From NCBI GenBank assembly GCA_948438565.1, contig CAOJLW010000016.1, positions 1 to 16,030 on the forward strand: a stretch of DNA of 16,030 nt, in the 5' to 3' direction. The notes beneath the pieces were generated by a model. The model saw only the letters and a list, made by a program, of their open reading frames with translations, ran no database searches and had not been told where the DNA came from. The stretch is from an uncultured Lachnospiraceae bacterium (lineage in GTDB: Bacteria > Bacillota > Clostridia > Lachnospirales > Lachnospiraceae). Shown piece after piece: positions 1 through 7,548 of the stretch. Each line of letters begins with the position of its first letter. Positions within the stretch are counted from its first letter, which is position 1. Position numbers and translations under genes: made by a program.

Positions 1-2
1 AA

Positions 3-971
3 ATTGTTTCCGAACCGGATATGCGTTCGCCGGAGGAAGTAATCGCTTATCTGGATAAGCTGCGGCTGTTGATTCAGTACCTCGGGGCGTCGGACTGTAA
101 ATTGCAGGAGGGATCCATGCGCGCGGACGTCAATCTTTCCGTGCGTTTGGCCGGGGAAACAGAGTATGGAACCCGTACGGAGATGAAAAACCTCAATTCA
201 TTTAAAGCGATTGGCCGGGCAATTGTCCAAGAGCGGGATCGCCAGATCGATTTGTTGGAATCGGGGAAAACCGTAGTGCAGGAGACCAGGCGTTGGGACG
301 ATTTGAAAGGGCGCTCCTATGCTATGCGTTCCAAAGAGGATGCGCAGGATTACCGTTATTTTCCGGATCCGGATTTGCCGCCGGTGCATATTAGCGATGC
401 ATGGATTGCAAAGATCAAAGAGCGGCAGCCGGAATTCCGTGAGGAAAAGCTCAAACGCTATCAGAGCGAATTCGGCCTTCCGCTTTATGACGCTGAGATT
501 TTAACCGGGACAAAGAAACTGGCGGATTTTTTTGAAGCTGCCACAGCGGTCAGCGGTAAACCCAAGAAGGTCTCGAATTGGCTGATGGGCGAGACGATAC
601 GCCTGTTAAAAGAGCGGGAGATGGAAGCGGACGAGATCCGGTTTTCTCCGCAGAATCTGGCGAAGCTGATTGATCTGGCCGATGCGGGCGTGATTAACAG
701 TTCGGTGGCCAAAGAGGTTTTTGAGGCTATGTTTGACGGGGATGTGGATCCTAATCAGTTTGTGGAAGAGAAGGGGTTAAAAACGGTGCACGACGAGGGA
801 GCATTGCGGGACGCAGTGGCGCAGGCAATCCGGGACAATCCGAAATCGGTGGAAGATTTCCACAATGGGAAAGAAAAAGCGATTGGTTTTCTGGTGGGAC
901 AGACGATGAAGGCGATGAAGGGAAAGGCGAATCCGGGATTGGTAAATCGGATACTAAAAGAATTATTGTAA
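3..971 (+). CDS. gatB: Aspartyl/glutamyl-tRNA(Asn/Gln) amidotransferase subunit B, 3' part
   Basis: The frame is open from the window edge (I-V-S-E-P-D-M-R-S-P-E-E-V), so the true start lies upstream; 322 codons are present of a family that usually has about 475. GatB is the tRNA-binding and kinase-like subunit of the cytoplasmic GatCAB complex, which converts Glu-tRNA(Gln) or Asp-tRNA(Asn) to the amidated form. Seen here are the conserved GatB blocks 'GSMRADVNLSVR' and 'GTRTEMKNLNSFKAI' and the 'RRWDD' region, followed by the helical linker and a C-terminal YqeY-like tail domain (about the last 150 residues) ending 'GLVNRILKELL'. The gene looks intact to its TAA stop. gatC and gatA would be expected just upstream. 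Recognition is from conserved motifs and is very secure. Confidence 0.97.
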   Translation: MVSEPDMRSPEEVIAYLDKLRLLIQYLGASDCKLQEGSMRADVNLSVRLAGETEYGTRTEMKNLNSFKAIGRAIVQERDRQIDLLESGKTVVQETRRWDDLKGRSYAMRSKEDAQDYRYFPDPDLPPVHISDAWIAKIKERQPEFREEKLKRYQSEFGLPLYDAEILTGTKKLADFFEAATAVSGKPKKVSNWLMGETIRLLKEREMEADEIRFSPQNLAKLIDLADAGVINSSVAKEVFEAMFDGDVDPNQFVEEKGLKTVHDEGALRDAVAQAIRDNPKSVEDFHNGKEKAIGFLVGQTMKAMKGKANPGLVNRILKELL

Positions 972-976
972 ACAGT

Positions 977-1030
977 TTTTCCACAAAGTGTTGACAGAAT
1001 GTGGATAAGATGTGGATATAGAGTGGATGA
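977..1030. promoter_or_regulatory. Cluster of DnaA-box-like nonamers
   Basis: Within 54 bp there is TTTTCCACA (977-985), TGTGGATAA (1000-1008, an exact match to the reverse complement of the consensus box TTATCCACA), TGTGGATAT (1011-1019) and the weaker AGTGGATGA (1022-1030). The first is in the opposite orientation to the rest. The flanking genes, gatB and clpX-like, are not the usual oriC neighbours, so this is more likely a secondary DnaA-binding or regulatory site than an origin. A TTGACA (991-996) lies between the boxes, but it has no convincing -10. The sequence matches are direct; the DnaA role is inference. Confidence 0.4.
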
Positions 1031-1041
1031 ATGTAGGATTG

Positions 1042-1073
1042 GGATGCAAAGCGTTGCATATGGCTTTGCATCC
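1042..1073. repeat. Perfect 11-bp inverted repeat (hairpin)
   Basis: GGATGCAAAGC (1042-1052) is repeated exactly in inverse as GCTTTGCATCC (1063-1073) around a 10-nt loop. It lies 70 bp past the gatB stop and could form the 3' end of the gatB transcript. The following bases (TGATTTAGTTT) are only mildly T-rich, so it is not a textbook intrinsic terminator; an operator or processing site is also possible. Confidence 0.55.
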
Positions 1074-1080
1074 TGATTTA

Positions 1081-1105
1081 GTTTCAGCGATGGAGCGCTG
1101 GAAAC
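1081..1105 (+). other. Second hairpin in the gatB-clpX-like intergenic region
   Basis: GTTTCAGCG (1081-1089) pairs with CGCTG(G)AAAC (1096-1105), giving nine base pairs with one bulged G and a six-base loop. It follows the preceding palindrome after only seven bases, so the two could stack in one RNA. There is no T-tract. Its function is unknown. Confidence 0.35.
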
Positions 1106-1172
1106 GGTCGTGGAGGGGAGACTGTGGCAGAATAGCCGTAAGCCGCATCTCCAAAGAAAATCCCAATTTGCA

Positions 1173-1201
1173 TTGAGATTTTTACTGCGATGCATTATAC
1201 T
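1173..1201 (+). promoter_or_regulatory. Sigma-A-type promoter for the clpX-like gene
   Basis: TTGAGA (1173-1178), a 17-bp spacer, then TATACT (1196-1201); each hexamer matches the consensus at five of six positions. Transcription would begin near 1208, giving a leader of about 30 nt before the AAGGAG ribosome binding site (1225-1230) and the ATG at 1237. Confidence 0.6.
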
Positions 1202-1236
1202 GCTTATATCTATACATACAAATTAAGGAGATTATT

Positions 1237-2652
1237 ATGTCTGAACAGGATTTTTATGAAGTAGAACCAACAGAAGATACAGTGGGAACGACAGATATCC
1301 CAGAGAAGGAAGATCCAGAGGAATACGACCAGATTTGCTATATGTGCCGCAGGCCGGAACGCGTGGCGGGGAAGATGATTCGGATTCCAAACGATATTTG
1401 CATTTGCCAGGATTGTATGCAGAAAACGTTTGACGCTATGAACAATCCGGGTTTTTCCATGAACGATATGATGGGCATGGGTAAAATTCCAAATGTCAGT
1501 ATGATTGATTTGACAAATTTTCCGGGAGCGACGCCTTACCAACCCAAGATTAAGAAAAAGAAAAAGGAAGAAAAACAAGAGCCGGTCATTGATATCCGCG
1601 CAATTCCGGCGCCCCATAAAATTAAAGCCAGTCTGGATGATTATGTAGTGGGACAGGAGTATGCCAAAAAGGTGATGTCGGTAGCCGTATACAATCATTA
1701 CAAGCGTATTGCCTCGGATGTGGACGACGGAGTGGAAATTGAAAAGTCCAATATGCTGATGATAGGCCCGACTGGATCCGGTAAGACCTATATGGTAAAG
1801 ACGTTGGCGAAGCTTTTAAACGTGCCGCTTGCGATTACCGACGCAACGTCACTGACGGAAGCGGGATATATCGGGGATGATATTGAAAGCGTAGTCAGTA
1901 AGCTGTTAGCCGCTGCCGAAAATGATGTGGATCGTGCGGAGAATGGGATTATTTTTATTGATGAAATTGATAAGATTGCCAAGAAGAAAAATACCAACCA
2001 GAGGGATGTCAGCGGGGAATCCGTACAGCAGGGGATGTTGAAGCTTTTGGAAGGGGCCGATGTGGAGGTTCCGGTCGGGGCGAGCAGTAAAAACGCTATG
2101 GTCCCTATGGTGACGGTCAATACCAGGAACATTTTATTTGTCTGCGGCGGCGCGTTTCCGGGTTTGGAGGAAATTATCAAAGAGCGTTTAAATAAGGCGG
2201 CTTCCATCGGCTTTCGTGCTGATTTAAAGGATAAATATGATAAGGAAGAAAACCTGTTGACGCGGGTTTTGGCCGAGGATGTGCGTAAATATGGTATGAT
2301 ACCGGAGTTTTTGGGACGTCTGCCGATTCTGTTTTCTTTAGAGGCTCTGACGGAAGATATGCTGGTGCGTGTATTGGCGGAGCCGAAAAATGCTATTTTA
2401 AAGCAATACCAAAAGCTGCTTGCTATGGATGAAGTGAAGCTGGAGTTTGAAGAAGCCGCGCTGCATTCGATTGCCGTTAAGGCAAAAGAGAAAAAAGCGG
2501 GAGCAAGGGCTCTGCGTGCGATTTTAGAGGAGTTTATGCTGGATATCATGTATGAAATCCCCAAGGACGACGATATTGGCGCAGTGACGATTACGAAAGA
2601 TTACATTGAGGGAACCGGTGGGCCGGTGATTACCATGAGGAAATGCAGGTAA
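1237..2652 (+). CDS. ClpX-family AAA+ unfoldase paralogue, divergent pore-2 loop
   Basis: A 471-residue cytoplasmic AAA+ ATPase of the ClpX family, which unfolds substrates and usually feeds ClpP. An acidic N-terminal extension precedes a C4 zinc finger (C34, C37, C57, C60; same spacing as ClpX). A Lys/Glu-rich linker (about 104-117) leads to the AAA+ core: Walker A GPTGSGKT (177-184), pore-1 loop GYIG (GYVG in most ClpX), Walker B IIFIDEID (238-245), the 'GGAFPGL' block, a ClpP-docking 'IGF' tripeptide, the arginine-finger segment 'FLGRLP' and sensor 2 GARALR (422-427, R424). The pore-2 'RKH' motif, important for ssrA-tag recognition in E. coli ClpX, is here S284-K285-N286. It is longer than E. 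coli ClpX (424), and no clpP or tig is adjacent, so I read it as a second ClpX with different substrates rather than the housekeeping copy. The start is set by AAGGAG seven bases upstream. It is probably co-transcribed with the subtilase 57 bp downstream. Confidence 0.88.
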   Translation: MSEQDFYEVEPTEDTVGTTDIPEKEDPEEYDQICYMCRRPERVAGKMIRIPNDICICQDCMQKTFDAMNNPGFSMNDMMGMGKIPNVSMIDLTNFPGATPYQPKIKKKKKEEKQEPVIDIRAIPAPHKIKASLDDYVVGQEYAKKVMSVAVYNHYKRIASDVDDGVEIEKSNMLMIGPTGSGKTYMVKTLAKLLNVPLAITDATSLTEAGYIGDDIESVVSKLLAAAENDVDRAENGIIFIDEIDKIAKKKNTNQRDVSGESVQQGMLKLLEGADVEVPVGASSKNAMVPMVTVNTRNILFVCGGAFPGLEEIIKERLNKAASIGFRADLKDKYDKEENLLTRVLAEDVRKYGMIPEFLGRLPILFSLEALTEDMLVRVLAEPKNAILKQYQKLLAMDEVKLEFEEAALHSIAVKAKEKKAGARALRAILEEFMLDIMYEIPKDDDIGAVTITKDYIEGTGGPVITMRKCR

Positions 2653-2709
2653 AGACATGACAGGGCATAACCCGTACGATTCGTTCATATACTAAACCGA
2701 GGAAAAGGA

Positions 2710-4404
2710 ATGGACGAAGAAGAGATGGATTGTCAAGAGGCAGTATATTCCGATGATTATTATGATATTATAGGCAATGAATCTGAGGCTGCTCAGGAGA
2801 TTAAGGGCGTCTGTCAGCAGAATTTGGGAAATCGTTATGTCGTGTATTATTTGCCCCGGAATGAGGTGCCTGCGTTATCGGTAGGCACCTATAAGTATAT
2901 CAATATTCCAAAATGCTTTACCTTATTTGATCAAAATGCCCTGGAAGCCAGCGGGATTATCCGTGTGCAGACGCAGCGCAATCTGGAGTTAAAAGGCAGT
3001 AATATTATTATCGGTTTTTTAGATACCGGCATTCAATATGAGAACAGCGCGTTTCGCAATGAGGATGGCAGCAGCCGGATTTTAGCCATCTGGGATCAGA
3101 GCATCCGATCGGATCGCCATCCGGAAGGGTTTATTTACGGGACAGAGTATACCAAGGAAGAGATTGATTTTGCCTTGCAGCAGGAGAATCCCAGAGAATA
3201 TGTGCCGCAGACGGATGAGATCGGGCATGGGACGATGTTGGCGTCTATTGCTGCCGGAAGCGAGGATTTGGGTAATGATTTTATTGGCGCAGCGCCCTAT
3301 GCGGATATTGCAGTAGTCAAGCTCAAGCCTGCCAAGGAGAATTTGCGGCAGTTTTATTTTATAAAGGAAGGCGCGATTGCCTATCAGGAAAATGATATTT
3401 TTACGGCGATTGATTATCTGAACCGGCTGGCTTTAAAGCTTGGAAAACCCTTAGCGCTTTGCATTGGCCTTGGCACCAACCAGGGAAATCGCGGCAGCGG
3501 AGGTCGTCTGACGTCCTATTTGGATGATGTGGCGTCGATGTACCGCAGGGGCGTCTGCATTGCGGTTGGAAGCGAGGCAATTGCCAGGCATCACTATTTT
3601 GGCAGTGTCCATGAAAACCATTCGGATCGCGTCGAGATCAATGTGACCGAGGATATGAAAGGTTTTATAGTGGAGCTGTGGGCGCGTTCTTCGGAATTGT
3701 TTGCGGTTTCCGTGATATCTCCAACCGGGGAAGTGCTGCCCCGTGTGCCTGTTTGGAATGGACAGCAGCAAAAACAGCGTTTTTTGCTGGAAAACAGCAG
3801 CGTGATTATCGATTATCAGATGGGCGGAGAGCGCAGCAAAGAGCAGCTTGTCCATATGACGTTTAGCAATCCGGTTATGGGGGTCTGGGTGGTGGAAGTG
3901 TATCCCTACCGCATTTCAGACGGAATGTTTAATATGTATCTTCCAGTGACGGATTTTTTGGAGCATGAGGTCTATTTTGTACGCTCCAACCCGGATATGA
4001 CCTTGACGGTTCCCTCTAGCGCAAGGTTTCCGATGGCAGTTGGAGGATATAATGCGCAGACCGGAGGAATTTATATTGAGTCGGGCAGGGGATATACGAC
4101 CGACGGCACGATTAAGCCTGATTTTGTCGCCCCGGCAGTCGACGTATTTACGCAAAATCAATATGGCCGTTACGATCGGATGAGCGGCACCAGCGCTTCG
4201 GCTGCAATTGCGGCGGGAGCATGCGCTCTTTTACTGGAATGGAATATTGACTACAACAATAATCCCAGCGTCAATTCCATTGAACTGCGAAATCAGATTA
4301 TCAATGGGGCGCAAAGAGTCAGCAATCAGCTATACCCAAATCGGGAGGAAGGCTTTGGACGTTTGGATATCTATCAGAGTATATTGAATATGAGGAATTT
4401 GTGA
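2710..4404 (+). CDS. S8 family subtilase, Csp-like, with altered oxyanion residue
   Basis: A 564-residue subtilisin-family protein resembling the clostridial Csp-type peptidases (CspA/B/C group). The catalytic triad is complete: D105 in LDTG, H173 in GHGT and S495 in SGTSAS. As in Csp proteins, a large insertion of roughly 180 residues separates the first half of the domain from the final block bearing the Ser. The segment that normally reads A-G-N-E around the oxyanion-hole Asn reads V-G-S-E here (S288), followed by 'ARHHYFG', so the usual Asn is replaced by Ser. No signal peptide is visible; the first 70 residues are acidic and may act as a propeptide, so it probably acts in the cytoplasm or leaves by another route. 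The ATG is preceded by GAGGAAAAGG. It sits 57 bp after the ClpX-like gene with no terminator between, and two terminators follow. Family assignment is secure; activity and substrate are unknown. Confidence 0.9.
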   Translation: MDEEEMDCQEAVYSDDYYDIIGNESEAAQEIKGVCQQNLGNRYVVYYLPRNEVPALSVGTYKYINIPKCFTLFDQNALEASGIIRVQTQRNLELKGSNIIIGFLDTGIQYENSAFRNEDGSSRILAIWDQSIRSDRHPEGFIYGTEYTKEEIDFALQQENPREYVPQTDEIGHGTMLASIAAGSEDLGNDFIGAAPYADIAVVKLKPAKENLRQFYFIKEGAIAYQENDIFTAIDYLNRLALKLGKPLALCIGLGTNQGNRGSGGRLTSYLDDVASMYRRGVCIAVGSEAIARHHYFGSVHENHSDRVEINVTEDMKGFIVELWARSSELFAVSVISPTGEVLPRVPVWNGQQQKQRFLLENSSVIIDYQMGGERSKEQLVHMTFSNPVMGVWVVEVYPYRISDGMFNMYLPVTDFLEHEVYFVRSNPDMTLTVPSSARFPMAVGGYNAQTGGIYIESGRGYTTDGTIKPDFVAPAVDVFTQNQYGRYDRMSGTSASAAIAAGACALLLEWNIDYNNNPSVNSIELRNQIINGAQRVSNQLYPNREEGFGRLDIYQSILNMRNL

Positions 4405-4423
4405 GGGGAAGAAGAACATGATA

Positions 4424-4452
4424 GGGAGCTGCTGCGGCAGCTTCTTTTTTTT
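4424..4452 (+). terminator. Intrinsic terminator after the subtilase gene
   Basis: Stem AGCTGC (4427-4432) and GCAGCT (4437-4442) with a TGCG loop, extendable by two or three pairs at the base, followed by a T-rich run to 4452 containing eight consecutive Ts. It ends the clpX-like/subtilase unit. Confidence 0.85.
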
Positions 4453-4541
4453 GTGTGAAGTGTGATTGTGTCTGACTTTTCTATGAAAAGATTGCCAGAG
4501 GATCCGGAAATATAATAAGTATGGCATCAGTTTGGGAAATT

Positions 4542-4564
4542 GGCTGCTTGGGCAGTCTCTTTTT
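4542..4564 (+). terminator. Second intrinsic terminator
   Basis: Stem GGCTGC (4542-4547) and GCAGTC (4552-4557, one G-T pair) with a TTGG loop, then TCTTTTT. It resembles the hairpin 115 bp upstream and is weaker. It is probably a back-up terminator isolating the next unit from read-through. Confidence 0.6.
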
Positions 4565-4586
4565 GTATATAATCATTCAGTGTCTC

Positions 4587-4616
4587 TTGACATAATATAT
4601 ATTATTGATGCATAAT
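4587..4616 (+). promoter_or_regulatory. Sigma-A-type promoter for the secreted-protein genes
   Basis: TTGACA (4587-4592, exact consensus), an 18-bp AT-rich spacer, and CATAAT (4611-4616, five of six). The predicted start near 4623 gives a leader of about 55 nt before AAGGAGGG (4661-4668) and the ATG at 4678. It would drive the genes that follow, possibly as far as the terminator near 8800. Confidence 0.65.
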
Positions 4617-4677
4617 AAAAAAGATGATAACGGTAAGTGTTTGATGGGTTTCATGTAAAAAAGGAGGGAGTATTTCA

Positions 4678-5922
4678 ATGAAAAAATGGTTTTCTATTTT
4701 AAACTATTTGGCAGTATGCATCTGCATCCTGTGTTTGAGAAACGGCGTCGAGGTGAAAGCTGCGTCAGAAAAAGTGATGGGAGTCGTACAGACGGGAGAT
4801 TCTACAGATTCCGTAGCAATAGCCTGGGAGCGGATGGATTATGCGTTTGGCTATCAGGTTGAATATTGTGAAAACGATAGCTTTAGCGGTGGCGCCTATG
4901 GCGTGAAATCTGTGGCTGCAACAGCACAATCCGTACGGATCTCCGGGTTGAGTGCAGGAAAGTCTTATTATATTCGTGTTTGGATGTTGGATGAAACGGG
5001 GAATCGACAAGCGGTTTCGGATAAGCTAGAAGCGGTGACTGCCCCGGAAGGCGTCGTGGAAAATTTGGTTCAGACGAATGGAAAGGATTCATCGACGCTT
5101 TGCTGTTCCTGGGATAGATCTGTGGGGGCAAATGCATATCGTCTGGACTGGATTACACATGATTATTCAACAAAAACCTGGGGAGTTTGGACTATCCAGC
5201 CGATGGAGGATATCAATACGTGGCAATTGCCGGCCAAGCAAGATACAGGATATGCTATCCATATTTTTAAGGGTCTGAAAAGCGCCGATGGGTATGTGGC
5301 GTATGCAGATCAATTTGCGGAAGTATTTTTGTATCCTGTTCCGTCTAAAGTGACAAAGGTTCAGATGCTGGTAAGCGGCATACATCGGTTTTGGCCGGAA
5401 GAAGGCTCCGTAAGGTTTGGATGGAACCCAAGCATAGGGGCGGAAGGCTATGAATATGTCGTTTATGGGTATCATGGTAAAAAGCTTTTTTCAGGAACGA
5501 CGAAAGAATATCGCAATGTGTGGGTGCAACATGAGAAGCTGACCAATGATCAGTTTATGAAAATAAAAGTGAGGGCTTACAACACGGTAGATGGAAAAAG
5601 GAGATATGGGGAATGGTCAGAGGAATGTTATTTTGCGAAATGTCTGAGAAATGTAAGGATTTTAAAGAAAGAGGGAGGATTGCGGATAGCGTGGAGTAAG
5701 ACAAAAGGAGCCAAGAATTATACTGTTTATGCATCCGTAAAGCAGAATTCCGGTTACAAGAAACTGGGAACGACGTCGAAAAACAGGTATCAGATTAAAA
5801 AAGTAAACGGCAGGAAATTGGTTCGTGGCAAAGTTTATTATTTTAAAGTGATTGCAAATAAAAAGGTCGGTAAGAAGCGATATTCCAGTGATCAGAGCTG
5901 GTATTTTAGCAGGATTTATTAG
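4678..5922 (+). CDS. Secreted protein of four fibronectin type III-like domains
   Basis: A 414-residue protein with a signal peptide (residues 1 to about 29: KK, hydrophobic core, cleavage near V-K-A-A-S). Four Fn3-like beta-sandwich modules follow, at roughly 32-121, 124-220, 223-320 and 323-414. Each shows the recurring pattern of a core Trp followed by a Gly/Ala-x-x-Tyr strand (W-ERMDYAFGY, W-DRSVGANAY, W-NPSIGAEGY, W-SKTKGAKNY). The last module is very rich in Lys and Arg, which could favour binding to anionic wall polymers. There is no LPXTG, lipobox or transmembrane anchor, so it is probably secreted or retained by charge. No catalytic domain is visible; Fn3 modules usually serve adhesion or spacing. 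The stop codon overlaps the ribosome binding site of the next gene, suggesting translational coupling and a shared extracellular role. Strong RBS and unambiguous ATG. Confidence 0.8.
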   Translation: MKKWFSILNYLAVCICILCLRNGVEVKAASEKVMGVVQTGDSTDSVAIAWERMDYAFGYQVEYCENDSFSGGAYGVKSVAATAQSVRISGLSAGKSYYIRVWMLDETGNRQAVSDKLEAVTAPEGVVENLVQTNGKDSSTLCCSWDRSVGANAYRLDWITHDYSTKTWGVWTIQPMEDINTWQLPAKQDTGYAIHIFKGLKSADGYVAYADQFAEVFLYPVPSKVTKVQMLVSGIHRFWPEEGSVRFGWNPSIGAEGYEYVVYGYHGKKLFSGTTKEYRNVWVQHEKLTNDQFMKIKVRAYNTVDGKRRYGEWSEECYFAKCLRNVRILKKEGGLRIAWSKTKGAKNYTVYASVKQNSGYKKLGTTSKNRYQIKKVNGRKLVRGKVYYFKVIANKKVGKKRYSSDQSWYFSRIY

Positions 5923-5931
5923 GAGGTTTTT

Positions 5932-7518
5932 ATGGGAAAAAGAATATTGGCGTTGTGTTTGACAATTATGCTATCCATTACGATATGTCCGTCAGGACTA
6001 TCGGCGGCAGACGTGATTGGAGAAAGACAAAATGAGACAGAATTAGAAGCGGGAATTCCTTCATTTGGAGATGCGCTCGAGAGGAATATAATCGAAATTT
6101 CAGAGGAAGAGGCGCGTTTGCTTCACGATGTATGCAAAGAAGAGCAGGGAGAGTGTACGCGCGCTTCACAGAAGTATTCCGCTTCCTGGGATAAGTATTC
6201 TTCTAATTATATGTATAATCGCCTGAATAAAAAAGAACAGCAATTCTGGGACGCTATGGACGAGCTTTGCAGGAGCTATCTTACAACCAATAAGGACGCT
6301 AAACATTTTGCTGTGAAAGATACTAATGATGGTTTTGTACGTTGGTGTTATATCATGGATCCGGTTTCTTATTCAGTCAAGGATTTGAAAGAAAATAGGG
6401 TATACCAATTGATATCGTGGTTTCTTTATGCAAATCCGCAGTACTATTTTGTGGATGGTTGTTTTTCTGGGAAGGATGGCACAGTCTGGCTGATGGTTTA
6501 TGATGCGTTCGGGAAGGGAACGAACCGGAAAAAAAGTACGGCGAAAATGAAAAAAGTGATTGACGATATGGAACGCGAAATTGCCAAAGAGAAAACGGAT
6601 ATAGAAAAAGCCCGTGTAGCGCATGATTTGATTATACAGCATGTAACATATGATGCGTTAAATCAAACGCCTTTTGAGCAGTCACCATATCACCAAAGCG
6701 CATTCAGCGTTTTTTGCCGGAGATCCACCGTATGCACGGGCTATGCTATGGCCTTTGAATTGTTAATGAATGGCGCAGGCGTGGATACCTTGGTTGTTTT
6801 AAGCAAAACACATGCCTGGAATATGATTTGTCTGAATCATAGATGGTATCATGTCGATTGTACTTGGGATGATAAGGAGGGATTGAATGGAAAAGAAGCA
6901 GTCTATACCTATTTTAATCGCAGTACGGAAATGTTAATGCAATTGGATCCGGACGAGAATCATTTGATGTTATTGGAGTATAGGGATTATGTGCCAAAAT
7001 GCACCTGGGATTCCGGAGCGACAGAAAACAGTATTGGAACGTATGAAGAGCCTGTCGCCGTATCCGGACAACCCAAGATTACGCAAAAAAAAGTTTCCGG
7101 AGGCGTTATGGTGTCCATCCAGGCAGCGGATGCGGGAGCGGAAATTTATTATACGCTGGATGGAAAAAAACCTTCTTCGTCTTTTTCCAGAAGCAATCTG
7201 TATAGGAAGCCGTTTAAAGTCACTGGTCCGACGACAGTAAAGGCGATTGCCGTTTGCGACGGAAAATGGAACAGTGAGATTTCTACGAAAAAAATCAAGG
7301 GAAAGCGCTATACGATTACGTTCCATTCCAAAGGAGGGAGCAAAATAAAATCGCAGCAGGTATTCGCCTATGCGAAAGTGCAGAAGCCGTCCGAACCAAG
7401 GCGAGCAGGATATCAATTTGTGGGTTGGTATCAGGAGCAAGAATGTAAAAATGCATGGGACTTTGGGAAAAAAGTTACAAAAAATCTGGATCTCTATGCC
7501 AAATGGCGGAAACAATAA
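5932..7518 (+). CDS. Secreted transglutaminase-like protein with chitobiase-C and InlB-B repeat modules
   Basis: A 528-residue protein with a signal peptide (1 to about 25, ending G-L-S-A-A). After an unassigned region of about 170 residues comes a transglutaminase/protease-like core with a Cys-His-Asp triad: C268 in STVCTGYA, H294 in THAWNMI and D309 in YHVDCTWDD. Next is a chitobiase/beta-hexosaminidase C-terminal-like module (about 385-460, 'IYYTLDGKKPS'), then an InlB B-repeat-like (Listeria-Bacteroides) module (about 460-526, 'YTITFHSKGG' to 'GYQFVGWY' to 'LYAKW'). Bacterial proteins of this architecture are extracellular; some transglutaminase-like folds crosslink proteins and others hydrolyse peptide or amide bonds, and the sequence does not say which. 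Its RBS TAGGAGG overlaps the stop of the Fn3 gene, so the two are coupled. The triad is direct observation; the target is unknown. Confidence 0.85.
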   Translation: MGKRILALCLTIMLSITICPSGLSAADVIGERQNETELEAGIPSFGDALERNIIEISEEEARLLHDVCKEEQGECTRASQKYSASWDKYSSNYMYNRLNKKEQQFWDAMDELCRSYLTTNKDAKHFAVKDTNDGFVRWCYIMDPVSYSVKDLKENRVYQLISWFLYANPQYYFVDGCFSGKDGTVWLMVYDAFGKGTNRKKSTAKMKKVIDDMEREIAKEKTDIEKARVAHDLIIQHVTYDALNQTPFEQSPYHQSAFSVFCRRSTVCTGYAMAFELLMNGAGVDTLVVLSKTHAWNMICLNHRWYHVDCTWDDKEGLNGKEAVYTYFNRSTEMLMQLDPDENHLMLLEYRDYVPKCTWDSGATENSIGTYEEPVAVSGQPKITQKKVSGGVMVSIQAADAGAEIYYTLDGKKPSSSFSRSNLYRKPFKVTGPTTVKAIAVCDGKWNSEISTKKIKGKRYTITFHSKGGSKIKSQQVFAYAKVQKPSEPRRAGYQFVGWYQEQECKNAWDFGKKVTKNLDLYAKWRKQ

Positions 7519-7548
7519 TCGGAAAGGAATCAAAGAAGAGGAGTGGAA

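Noticed and set aside
977..1030. Replication origin
   Set aside because: DnaA-like boxes are present, but there is no dnaA, dnaN or gyrase nearby, no AT-rich unwinding element that I can see, and the flanking genes are ordinary.
755..1195. Minus-strand ORF of 146 codons across the end of gatB and the intergenic region
   Set aside because: It is antisense to secure GatB coding sequence, has no recognisable domain, and low-complexity translated sequence typical of a shadow frame.
1788..2564. 258-codon minus-strand ORF within the ClpX-like gene
   Set aside because: Ser/Phe-rich translation antisense to clear AAA+ motifs; no RBS or domain.
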